Assembly: GCA_003601535.1 (NCBI GenBank)
Contig: PIXW01000057.1
Span: forward strand, 1-13,795
Origin: ANME-2 cluster archaeon
Lineage (GTDB): Archaea > Halobacteriota > Methanosarcinia > Methanosarcinales > Methanogasteraceae
DNA length: 13,795 nucleotides
Direction of reading: 5' to 3'
In this document: piece after piece, positions 7,796 through 13,795 of the stretch
How the letters are laid out: each line of letters begins with the position of its first letter
How positions within the stretch are numbered: position 1 is the first letter of the stretch
Notes under the pieces: model-generated
What the model was told of the DNA's origin: nothing
What the model saw: only the letters and a program-made list of their open reading frames with translations
The model's database searches: none
Translations under genes and position numbers: made by a program

Positions 7796-9745
7796 ATGAA
7801 ACTGGAACTGCAAAACATAGGTGGATTTGTAGGAGTTCATGAATTTGAACTCAAGAAAGGGATTAACCGTATTACTGCGCCGAACGCCAAGGGAAAATCA
7901 AGTTTGCTGCGAGGAATACAGTGCCTTGCCAGCGATGATGAGGATGTGTTCCGGGACACTTTAAATGATGATAGTGACGCTGGCTACGTCAAACTCAATG
8001 ATGCGTACATCCGCCATCTCAGGCGTGTGAATGGTGCAGTACAGGCAAATCCATCCGTTGACCGTACATTCTTTGATAAGAACAGTCAATGGCGGAATGC
8101 GGAGAAGATCGCATTCTTCACACCGAAGAGCAGGGTAGTTCTGGAGATTGATCAGAACGCATTCGATGTGCTCAAGTTTGTTGAAAGCATCAGTGAAGCT
8201 GAGATCGTTGGATCCGACATCCGTAGAAAAGAAGCCCAGCTGGAAGAGAAGAAGCGAGAACTCGAGGAGTACATCGAAAACCTCACCATTGCCCAGAAAC
8301 TCGATGCTGAGATCAGGACGATGCGAGGCGAGATTGCGAAACTGCAGGGCGAGGTGCAAAAACTGCAGACCGAGATCGAGAAGGAGACCGGGACAAAGGA
8401 TTTAACCAAGGTCGGTAAGGACATTGCAGCCAAGAAGCAGGAGATTCGCGACCTTGAGGAACGGCTCAGAAGCAGGGAAGGCGAGGTTACGCGGTATCAG
8501 GAGCAATACGAGAAGGCTCACGCACTGTATGAACGGCTCAGAGAGGAGATCGATGACTTCGAAGAGAAGTCTGAAACAGAGAGCATCGAAGAGCTTGGGG
8601 AAGAACTTCATGAGCATGAACGGAGAAAGAAGGATCTGAAGCTGGGAAAGGACTTACTCGATAATATATTGGGAGTAGTTGATAAAGCATACAAGATATT
8701 CGGTGAGCCTGAACGTGTCATACCAGATAGTGCGAAGGAAGATATCCTCCTCAGTCACGCTTATGGATTGCTCGGGAAACCTGGCGAGGGTCCTGTATGC
8801 GGCGGCAGTGCGGTTCTCGAATCGCTTGATAGCAGAAGAAAGGAGTTACGTGAGTGTATTACGGATCTCTCAAAGGAGATACGCGGCGAAGATGAGAAGA
8901 TAAAGATAATCAAGGGAGAACGGGACGAATTCAAGAGGAAAAAGGAGAATATCAATTTGAAGAGACGGGAGCGGGATAAAGCAAAGCGTGATTACAACGA
9001 TCTTCTCAATGAACTGAAGGAACGTAAGAATCTGCGTGATGGGGTCAAAGAGGAGATAGCGGATAAGACTCATGAGCTTGAAATTCTCGAACAGCAATAT
9101 GAGGCTGCTGCAAAGACCGTGCGTATCGAGAGCAGGGACCATCTCAACAAAGTACGGGAAAAGATCGGAGCTTACGAAAATGAGATCCGGAATAACCAGC
9201 AGGAGATCGACCGGCTCACCCAGGAAATTCCTGACTATACGATCGGAGAGTCGCTTGAGGAATATGCAACAAAGAAGAGACGCGGACTCGATCACCTGCG
9301 ATCAGAGATTGAGGAACTCAAGGATCAGTACGAGCACGAGGTATTCGGAGCGGTGGATAAGTTCAACGCAAATATCAACGACATCTATAAGGATATGGGA
9401 TTCACGACGTTTCGAAAGATCGAGATCGTAAAGAAGATCGAACGTGGCAGGCTAACCTCACTCGATGCGATTGTGGAGCACGAGAGCGGAAAGAAACAGT
9501 CACTCTCCAGTCTGAGCAAGGCTGAGCAATTGACACTTGGTCTCGTGTTTCAGATTTCTGCAAAGGAGAATTACATCCCTGATTTCCCGTTCTTTGTGAT
9601 CGATGATAACATGAATACCTTTGACCCTGATCGGTCAAAGGCAATCATGGAGTATCTATCAGATAAGGCTGAATATGTTCTGATTTCCCAGCAAGCATCT
9701 CCAAGCGAGCAACAAGATCTTATTATCAGGTATGGGTTCGAGTGA
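7796..9745 (+). CDS. Archaea-type SMC/Rad50-related coiled-coil ATPase
   Basis: This 649-residue protein has the SMC/Rad50 layout. The N-terminal ATPase lobe carries a Walker A variant, APNAKGKSS (28-36), in which the leading Gly is Ala. A first coiled coil spans about 140-275, a short globular hinge about 280-340, and a second coiled coil about 342-510. The C-terminal lobe has a signature-like LSSLSKAEQ (570-578) and Walker B FFVIDD (Asp603, Asp604), with Asp where Glu is usual; SQQ follows at the H-loop position. The hinge contains GPVCGG (332-337), a Rad50-like CxxC hook with its first Cys replaced by Gly. It best resembles the archaea-specific SMC-related proteins rather than true Rad50, and no Mre11 gene is present. 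AAGGTGA ends 4 bases before the ATG. Its role is probably DNA binding, tethering or structural maintenance, with the upstream 204-aa protein as partner. Confidence 0.85.
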   Translation: MKLELQNIGGFVGVHEFELKKGINRITAPNAKGKSSLLRGIQCLASDDEDVFRDTLNDDSDAGYVKLNDAYIRHLRRVNGAVQANPSVDRTFFDKNSQWRNAEKIAFFTPKSRVVLEIDQNAFDVLKFVESISEAEIVGSDIRRKEAQLEEKKRELEEYIENLTIAQKLDAEIRTMRGEIAKLQGEVQKLQTEIEKETGTKDLTKVGKDIAAKKQEIRDLEERLRSREGEVTRYQEQYEKAHALYERLREEIDDFEEKSETESIEELGEELHEHERRKKDLKLGKDLLDNILGVVDKAYKIFGEPERVIPDSAKEDILLSHAYGLLGKPGEGPVCGGSAVLESLDSRRKELRECITDLSKEIRGEDEKIKIIKGERDEFKRKKENINLKRRERDKAKRDYNDLLNELKERKNLRDGVKEEIADKTHELEILEQQYEAAAKTVRIESRDHLNKVREKIGAYENEIRNNQQEIDRLTQEIPDYTIGESLEEYATKKRRGLDHLRSEIEELKDQYEHEVFGAVDKFNANINDIYKDMGFTTFRKIEIVKKIERGRLTSLDAIVEHESGKKQSLSSLSKAEQLTLGLVFQISAKENYIPDFPFFVIDDNMNTFDPDRSKAIMEYLSDKAEYVLISQQASPSEQQDLIIRYGFE

Positions 9746-9766
9746 AGGCGTTTAATTAGATTGTGC

Positions 9767-9798
9767 GATCCCCGGAGATGTTCGGGGATCTTGTTTTT
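9767..9798 (+). terminator. Hairpin terminator after SMC-like gene
   Basis: A perfect 8-bp stem, GATCCCCG (9767-9774) with CGGGGATC (9783-9790), encloses the loop GAGATGTT and is followed by TTGTTTTT. It begins 21 bases after the SMC-like stop and ends about 20 bases before the next ATG. It should end or attenuate transcription from upstream. A TATA-like TTTAATTA at 9751-9758 may start a separate transcript for the next gene from within the hairpin. Confidence 0.75.
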
Positions 9799-9818
9799 GG
9801 ATTGCTGCAACCACCAGC

Positions 9819-10868
9819 ATGCCAGTCATCAACACCTCAAGGCTGACCAGAAGAGAAGCACTCGCAGCCCTCTCATCCGAACTTGACCAGCACCCCGTAC
9901 TAATCCTCGTTGGTCCGCAGGGGAGCGGCAAGACCACGCTCGCGATCGAAGCGATCGACAGCCGGGTGGGTGCGCTCTTCGAGGGCAGGGTGCGGAGCTC
10001 CCAGCCTGTGATACTGCTTCGAAGGGACGCAATGGATGCCATGCAGGAAGTAGTGGTGGAGCACAGGAAGCTGCCCATCGAAGGGAAGAACGGACCCTTA
10101 CGTGTGGATGTGAGCATGTACGATGCATTAAAAGCCGTAATCGAGGGTGTGTTTGATGTTATGGAGTTAGGAGAGGATGTGCTGGTATCGCGGATAAGAG
10201 AACTTACCAGCAGCGTTACACAGGTCAGGGTGATCGAGGTGGTTGCTGATTTCGATGATCTCAAGCACCGGCGCATGAACAGACATAAGGATGCTGCTGC
10301 AAGGCTTGAGATGCTTCTCCAAAAGGAACATCGCTTTGGAGTGGAATCCAACATCTGGGGAATTCAGGGAGCAAGAGTTGGAGACATCATAAGCCGTGAC
10401 TCTGTCAGCCCTTATCTTTCCGGTCAGATATCCAGAACTCCAGAGGACTTTTATGAGGTGATACCGACAAAGGGGTTAAGTCTCGAGGAATGCCTCACGA
10501 AGATGCTTTGTATCTCCAAAAACGAGAAGAGGGAGTCTGGGTTTCTCGTACTACACAGAGAGGGTAGAGCACAGGTGATAAGCGACATTCTGGTCGGGAG
10601 CAGCAACTCGATAATCGGGGTCACCATGCTTGAGCTCTACGTGGGTTACCGGCAGAGGAGGCGGAATCAGCAGGTGTACATGCCAGACATCGATGGCACA
10701 GTTGAACTGATCCACTCCCACCTCAGAGGCGACAGCAAGCTCTCAAGCGCTGACATCGGAGGCGCAGAGCGGTTCGGAATCATCGTCTCGGTTGTGGAAC
10801 CTGATGGAGGCGTGGACTCCACGAACGAGGCAAGGAAAGAAGAGTTAAGACAGATACTGTGGTGGTGA
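9819..10868 (+). CDS. P-loop NTPase fused to a JAMM/MPN+ metalloprotease domain
   Basis: A 349-residue two-domain protein. The N-terminal part has a classical Walker A, GPQGSGKT (32-39), after a helix typical of AAA/STAND-like NTPases. A possible Walker B is VVADFDD in the region around residue 145; it is not clear-cut. The C-terminal part carries the full JAMM signature of zinc isopeptidases: Glu239 in ESGFLVL, then His299-Ser-His301, seven residues, Ser309 and Asp312 (HSH...SSAD), with a strand FGIIVSVV after it. JAMM enzymes (Rpn11, AMSH, archaeal desampylases) remove ubiquitin-like proteins or trim substrates; the usual Pro after the second His is Leu here. No Shine-Dalgarno precedes the ATG and there is no upstream alternative in frame. 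The gene follows the SMC-like gene after a terminator and ends against a broken methyltransferase. The substrate is unknown. Confidence 0.8.
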   Translation: MPVINTSRLTRREALAALSSELDQHPVLILVGPQGSGKTTLAIEAIDSRVGALFEGRVRSSQPVILLRRDAMDAMQEVVVEHRKLPIEGKNGPLRVDVSMYDALKAVIEGVFDVMELGEDVLVSRIRELTSSVTQVRVIEVVADFDDLKHRRMNRHKDAAARLEMLLQKEHRFGVESNIWGIQGARVGDIISRDSVSPYLSGQISRTPEDFYEVIPTKGLSLEECLTKMLCISKNEKRESGFLVLHREGRAQVISDILVGSSNSIIGVTMLELYVGYRQRRRNQQVYMPDIDGTVELIHSHLRGDSKLSSADIGGAERFGIIVSVVEPDGGVDSTNEARKEELRQILWW

Positions 10869-10870
10869 GA

Positions 10871-11239
10871 TGTGGACGGGTGTTTTAGGTCGCAGGGGAT
10901 ATGTTCATAGATGAGTTTCCGCATGGTTTTGATCTCCATCTCTTTTCCAATGTTCTGCATGATTGGGATAGCAGAGAGGTTGGAACGCTGCTTGAAAATT
11001 CGTACAGAAATCTAAATCCGGGGGGCAGGATAATGATCCATGATGCCCATCTGAATGCAGAAAAAAACGGTCCTTTACCAGTAGCAGAGTATTCTGTCCT
11101 GTTAATGTTTTCAACTGAAGGGAAATGCTATTCGATATCCGAAATGGAAGACATGTTGAGTGAAACCGGATTTTCTGAAATAAAACATGTACCGACAGTT
11201 GCAGACCGAAGCGTTATCACAGGGAAAAAATTAGTGTAA
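10871..11239 (+). pseudogene. O-methyltransferase remnant, C-terminal third only
   Basis: The 3' part of a class I SAM-dependent O-methyltransferase of the Methyltransf_2 family (caffeate / hydroxyindole type, usually ~330-350 residues). From ATG 10901 it reads 112 residues. These contain FSNVLHDWD with the family's catalytic His, NLNPGGRIMIHDA, the AEYSVLLMFSTEGKCYS segment and the C-terminal SEMEDMLSETGF. Homology continues upstream of that ATG (VAGDMF from 10889, possibly RV before it) but is cut by TAG at 10886-10888. The N-terminal dimerisation domain and the glycine-rich SAM-binding motif are missing. The remnant starts within about ten bases of the end of the P-loop/JAMM gene, so the 5' part was probably lost when that module joined. 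A short product from 10901 could be made but should be inactive. Confidence 0.75.
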
Positions 11240-11245
11240 TTATAT
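11236..11245 (+). promoter_or_regulatory. TATA-like box upstream of endonuclease V
   Basis: AGTGTAATTATATG around 11233-11245 holds a TATA-like element. Initiation about 25 bases downstream would fall near 11268, leaving a leader of roughly 50 nt before ATG 11322. It would place the earlier in-frame ATG at 11244 inside the promoter, which supports the later start. Confidence 0.3.
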
Positions 11246-11321
11246 GTTACCATCGTATACCTCTGCGTTCCGGTATAACGCCAACGATTTACACCTCCGC
11301 AAAGATCGGGAACGGTTGACC

Positions 11322-12023
11322 ATGCCCATTCCACCCCACCTCTTCCCATCCACCCGCGACCGCACGACACTCCTCGACGTACAGCGAGCCGTTGCAGCGC
11401 ACGCCTGCGTAGAGGATCGGTTCGGTGAGATAAATACAATCGCCGGAGTCGATCAGGCATTCTTCGACGATAAGGTGATATCAGGCATCGTAACTCTTGA
11501 TTATGAAACAATGGAAGAGAAAGACCGTGTTTATGCAATCGAAACTGTGGATTTCCCGTACATATCAACGTTTCTCACATTCCGTGAAGGAAGATCGATT
11601 GTTTCAGCATACAGAAAACTCGCAAGGAAACCGGAATTGTTGATGATCGATGGTTGCGGAATCAACCATCCGAGATTCGCGGGGCTTGCAACCCATATCG
11701 GTGTTGCGCTCGATACTCCAACGATCGGCGTTGCAAAGAACATCCTCTGCGGAACATCCAGGCAGCCAGTGGATGCCGGAGAGGTTCATCCACTCATCTA
11801 CAACAACGAACATATCGGATGGGTGCTCAAATCAAAGGAGAACTGCAATCCGATCATCATAGCACCTGGACACCGGGTTTCGATGGAGAGCTCGATTGAG
11901 ATTACAAGACACTGCCTGCGTGGATACAAACTTCCTGAACCAACGAGACAGGCGCACATCTATGCAAATTCCGTGAAGAGGATGCATGACAGAGATAAGG
12001 AGAATCACACTCGGCAGCGGTGA
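11322..12023 (+). CDS. nfi: Endonuclease V (deoxyinosine 3' endonuclease)
   Basis: Repair nuclease that cuts the second phosphodiester bond 3' of deoxyinosine arising by adenine deamination; some homologues also act on inosine in RNA. From ATG 11322 it has 233 residues, the normal length. The catalytic acids fall at Asp44 (AGVDQAF), Glu89 (FLTFREG) and Asp110 (MIDGCGINHPR), almost the same numbering as Thermotoga maritima EndoV (43, 89, 110). Also present are the GLATHIGV...TIGVAK core and the C-terminal LPEPTRQAH with a conserved His. The base-wedge motif, PYIP in the Thermotoga enzyme, reads PYIS here. An in-frame ATG at 11244 would add 26 residues without family character, so I prefer 11322. 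The 3' end overlaps the DUF2119 gene by 38 bp. Confidence 0.93.
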   Translation: MPIPPHLFPSTRDRTTLLDVQRAVAAHACVEDRFGEINTIAGVDQAFFDDKVISGIVTLDYETMEEKDRVYAIETVDFPYISTFLTFREGRSIVSAYRKLARKPELLMIDGCGINHPRFAGLATHIGVALDTPTIGVAKNILCGTSRQPVDAGEVHPLIYNNEHIGWVLKSKENCNPIIIAPGHRVSMESSIEITRHCLRGYKLPEPTRQAHIYANSVKRMHDRDKENHTRQR

Positions 12024-12576
12024 TCCGAAGCGATTGTTCGCTGGAGGGCTGCACGGCGATGAATGGAAGTACACATCCTGGATACTGGAGTCACTGGACG
12101 CTCCCGGAGTCGGAACGCTTGTCGTCATACCAAAACTCACAGATCAGGATTATGTCAGCACGCTTGAGGAGCGATATTATGAGGGGTATGGCAGTAATCT
12201 CGTTGCTGCGATAGATGAGATACGACCACTGATCTATCTTGAACTGCATTCGTATCATAATTTTGACGAACTCACCGATGTTCGGCGCATAGATAAGGTG
12301 GGCGTCCCGGCTTATGTCGAACTCGAAGATGGTGTCCTGATCGGTTCGATCTCACCAATTCTCAGGAGAAGATGTTTCTCTAATCACGATCTCTGTATCT
12401 CATTTGAGATCCCGGTCGCAGATCAGCGATCAAAGTCACAGAGATTGGTGAAAAAATTCCTTGAATTCACAAAGGATTGCACATCAAGAGACGAATTTCT
12501 GGATTTCTTGCTGACCCGGTATCCGGATCAGGGGATGCGTGCCGTAGAGAATTATAAGAGATTTTATAAAATCTAG
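11986..12576 (+). CDS. DUF2119 protein, possible M14-like metallohydrolase
   Basis: A 196-residue protein of the DUF2119 family, known to me mostly from methanogens and relatives and without an established function. Recognisable family segments are FAGGLHGDEW near the N-terminus, VVIPKLTDQDYVSTLEERYY, YLELHSY, GVPAYVELEDGVLIGSISP, LCISFEIP and the C-terminal RAVENYKRFY. His23, Glu26 (HGDE) and His88 (ELHSY) have the spacing of a zinc site as in M14 carboxypeptidases and aspartoacylase/succinylglutamate desuccinylase proteins, and Glu141 (SFEIP) could be the general base. A metal-dependent hydrolase acting on a small amide or ester is my inference. GAGG at 11978-11981 precedes ATG 11986 by 4 bases. 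The start lies within the nfi coding sequence, so the two genes are coupled. Confidence 0.85.
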   Translation: MTEIRRITLGSGDPKRLFAGGLHGDEWKYTSWILESLDAPGVGTLVVIPKLTDQDYVSTLEERYYEGYGSNLVAAIDEIRPLIYLELHSYHNFDELTDVRRIDKVGVPAYVELEDGVLIGSISPILRRRCFSNHDLCISFEIPVADQRSKSQRLVKKFLEFTKDCTSRDEFLDFLLTRYPDQGMRAVENYKRFYKI

Positions 12577-12586
12577 AAGTAAAATA

Positions 12587-12795
12587 TTAGCACAGTTTCA
12601 GATATGTCCCTGTTCCTCTGCTCCTCGCCTGCCGATAAACATGGTTTGCTGTCGAGATATCCTGCATGATTTTGCAGGCATCTGCACTCTCTTCATGCCG
12701 TGCTCCCTGAACGCCTCTTCGACCACTCTGAGTGCGCCCCGCATCTCCAGCAGTTCTTTCACATCAGCCCCGTTCAGGTACAGTATTTCCATCAT
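12587..12795 (-). pseudogene. Ornithine cyclodeaminase / alanine dehydrogenase remnant with internal deletion
   Basis: Only the two ends of a ~320-residue NAD-dependent Ocd/Mu-crystallin family gene survive. The first ~43 codons (12795 to about 12667) give the family N-terminus: MEILYLNGADVKELLEM, then GALRVVEEAFREHG and VQMPAKS. Directly after that, in another frame, comes the family C-terminus, MQDISTANHVYRQARSRG and TGTYLKL, ending at TAA 12589-12587. The frame of the N-terminal part continues to a meaningless stop at 12600-12598. About 250 central codons, including the Rossmann NAD-binding and lysine-bearing regions, are gone. The junction coincides with an inverted repeat at 12661-12678. 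No ribosome binding site precedes the ATG. The original enzyme would have been an archaeal alanine dehydrogenase or ornithine cyclodeaminase; the remnant cannot be active. Confidence 0.72.
12661..12678. repeat. 6-bp inverted repeat at the deletion junction
   Basis: CCTGCA and TGCAGG are separated by TGATTT. The dyad sits exactly where the two retained ends of the ornithine cyclodeaminase-like gene meet, so it may have helped form the deletion or may be a by-product of it. Confidence 0.4.
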
Positions 12796-12978
12796 GGATC
12801 GTTGTGGTGTCTGGATTGGTAATTGTTTGCGCGATTATCCGGGGGAGGATAGGTGCTGGTGGTTATGGTGCAAACGCTCTGGGTGGGTCTTTGTGATCCC
12901 GCGTGGCAGTAAATCAAAACAGCAGAGATTGCTGCGAGACTACCCCGGTTCGGTGATGCGGCAGTAGCGAATGGATGA

Positions 12979-13677
12979 TTATTCAGCTCTCCTGCCCATA
13001 TAAGCACATCCTGCAATTATCAGCAAACCCACGGAGAAGAGGGCGAGGGTGGGGAGTTCTGGGACAGGATAAACCGGGCTGTCTGGTGGGCTGGTAAGTG
13101 AGCTGCTGTAGGTGGTGGAGTCGTAATATATGATTAAAGAACCGTTTGCAGAACTATACCAAAGGACTTCTACTGCGATACGTCCACCTTCTGGCACAGT
13201 GTAAGACGGCCAATTTGATGAAGGTTTTGTCTCAATTTTTTCAATAGATCCAGCATTACTAGTTTTTGGATGTGTGTATCTAACCCAACAATCGCTGCCA
13301 TTGGTATAGATGCCGTGAACTCTTACTGTTATCTGTTTTTCATTGTCCGTTAAATTCGTTGCGTTTACCCAAAAGGTTGTTATCCATTTCCCCTGTGGAA
13401 AAGGCACATCACATTCCGCGGGATATTTCGTATACCACCATGCTCTTTCTCCAGCGCCAAGCGTTACCGTATAACTCGTATCCCCTTGCGGGGCTTCACT
13501 CGTATTCATGAATTTGTCAGACGTATGTGTAGGCGCAGTTGGATAACTAAATCCACTTACATTTACATTTTTCCAATACCAAGTAACCTCACCATCAGCA
13601 CTCACCATCTGCGCCGTTGCCGATACCAGTATCAAAACCAGGACTATCATCCATCTGCGGTGTGTTGGTGTTAACAT
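12979..13677 (-). CDS. Secreted surface protein with PEF-CTERM-like sorting tail
   Basis: A 232-residue exported protein with an archaeal C-terminal sorting tripartite. From ATG 13677 the N-terminus has a basic start (THRRW), a hydrophobic core (MIVLVLILVSATA) and a likely cleavage site after MVSA. The mature part is rich in aromatic, Ser and Thr residues and contains six N-x-S/T sequons (for example NVS, NTS, NAT, NLT, NGS twice), fitting N-glycosylation. The C-terminus is PVPELPTLALF, a hydrophobic helix, then GRRAE. This matches the PEF-CTERM type recognised by an archaeosortase, with PELPT instead of PEFPT. Upstream in-frame ATGs at 13767 and 13689 would put the signal sequence too far in, and a TATA box at 13708-13701 points to near-leaderless initiation at 13677. 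It is probably a lipid-anchored cell-surface protein of unknown function. Confidence 0.78.
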   Translation of the reverse strand: MLTPTHRRWMIVLVLILVSATAQMVSADGEVTWYWKNVNVSGFSYPTAPTHTSDKFMNTSEAPQGDTSYTVTLGAGERAWWYTKYPAECDVPFPQGKWITTFWVNATNLTDNEKQITVRVHGIYTNGSDCWVRYTHPKTSNAGSIEKIETKPSSNWPSYTVPEGGRIAVEVLWYSSANGSLIIYYDSTTYSSSLTSPPDSPVYPVPELPTLALFSVGLLIIAGCAYMGRRAE

Positions 13678-13700
13678 AACGCGCACCATCTTTCCATCCC

Positions 13701-13708
13701 TATTTAAA
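13701..13708 (-). promoter_or_regulatory. TATA box of the PEF-CTERM-like gene
   Basis: TTTAAATA on the minus strand is a near-consensus archaeal TATA box. Its centre lies about 28 bases before ATG 13677, so transcription should begin at or a few bases before that codon. This supports a leaderless mRNA and the shorter start. Confidence 0.5.
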
Positions 13709-13795
13709 TCCTCTGGAAATTTCACTACGTTGAACGACCATTGTAAGAATGCCATGCAAAGGTGCAACTCTCCTCTTCGTTCGAAATCAACAAAA

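Noticed and set aside
8786..8806. Reading the hinge of the SMC-like protein as a functional Rad50 zinc hook
   Set aside because: Only the second Cys is present (GPVCGG), and the catalytic motifs also differ from Rad50. I therefore call it SMC-related rather than Rad50.
9752..10354. Minus-strand open frame of 200 codons opposite the P-loop domain
   Set aside because: It is Ser/Leu/Thr-rich with no motifs and would run across the terminator hairpin. The sense strand has Walker A and JAMM motifs.
12661..12678. Inverted repeat as a transcription terminator of the surface protein gene
   Set aside because: It lies about 300 bases past that stop, has no T-run after it in the right direction, and is better explained as the deletion junction.
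12641..13016. Open frames on both strands in the 12796-12978 gap
   Set aside because: Their translations are Cys/Arg/Trp-rich or low in structure and match nothing. I see no reliable gene in the gap between the cyclodeaminase remnant and the surface protein gene.

Overview
The window looks like a piece of a euryarchaeal chromosome, probably from the Methanosarcinales / Syntrophoarchaeum / ANME / Archaeoglobi neighbourhood. The evidence is the gene families and signals: a DUF2119 protein (a family I associate with methanogens and relatives), an archaea-type SMC-related ATPase, a secreted protein with a PEF-CTERM-like sorting tail, TATA-like boxes, and ribosome binding sites of the GGTGA / GAGGCGAT type that pair with an archaeal 16S 3' end. 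The exact lineage is inferred, not shown.

Left part (1-2795). The 3' end of livF (branched-chain amino acid ABC transporter ATPase) converges with livK, the lipoprotein substrate-binding protein of the same transporter class. Between them sits a hicB-hicA toxin-antitoxin pair. The last 16 bases of livF coding sequence recur exactly on the far side of the pair, as if a ~685 bp hicBA cassette had inserted at the livF 3' end and regenerated it. A 388 bp intergenic region follows, with livK promoter signals and an inverted repeat.

Centre left (2796-7081). Two translationally coupled genes encode large membrane-anchored von Willebrand factor A (VWA) proteins of the BatA / aerotolerance type. The second carries a degenerate and a complete VWA metal site. 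No MoxR ATPase or DUF58 partner is in view.

Centre (7164-10868). This is the most unusual part. An unrecognised 204-aa soluble protein lies 17 bp before a Rad50/SMC-like coiled-coil ATPase whose zinc-hook motif has lost one cysteine. After a clear hairpin terminator comes a 349-aa protein that joins an N-terminal P-loop NTPase to a C-terminal domain with a complete JAMM metalloprotease motif. The module ends within a few bases of a beheaded O-methyltransferase gene, which suggests that the module arrived by insertion or rearrangement.

Right part (10871-13795). The O-methyltransferase remnant is followed by endonuclease V (nfi), which overlaps a DUF2119 gene by 38 bp. Next is an internally deleted remnant of an ornithine cyclodeaminase / alanine dehydrogenase gene on the minus strand, and last a minus-strand secreted, sequon-rich PEF-CTERM-like surface protein. 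The several gene remnants and the inserted cassette mark this as a region of recent turnover. I found no rRNA, convincing tRNA, CRISPR array, transposase or integrase.
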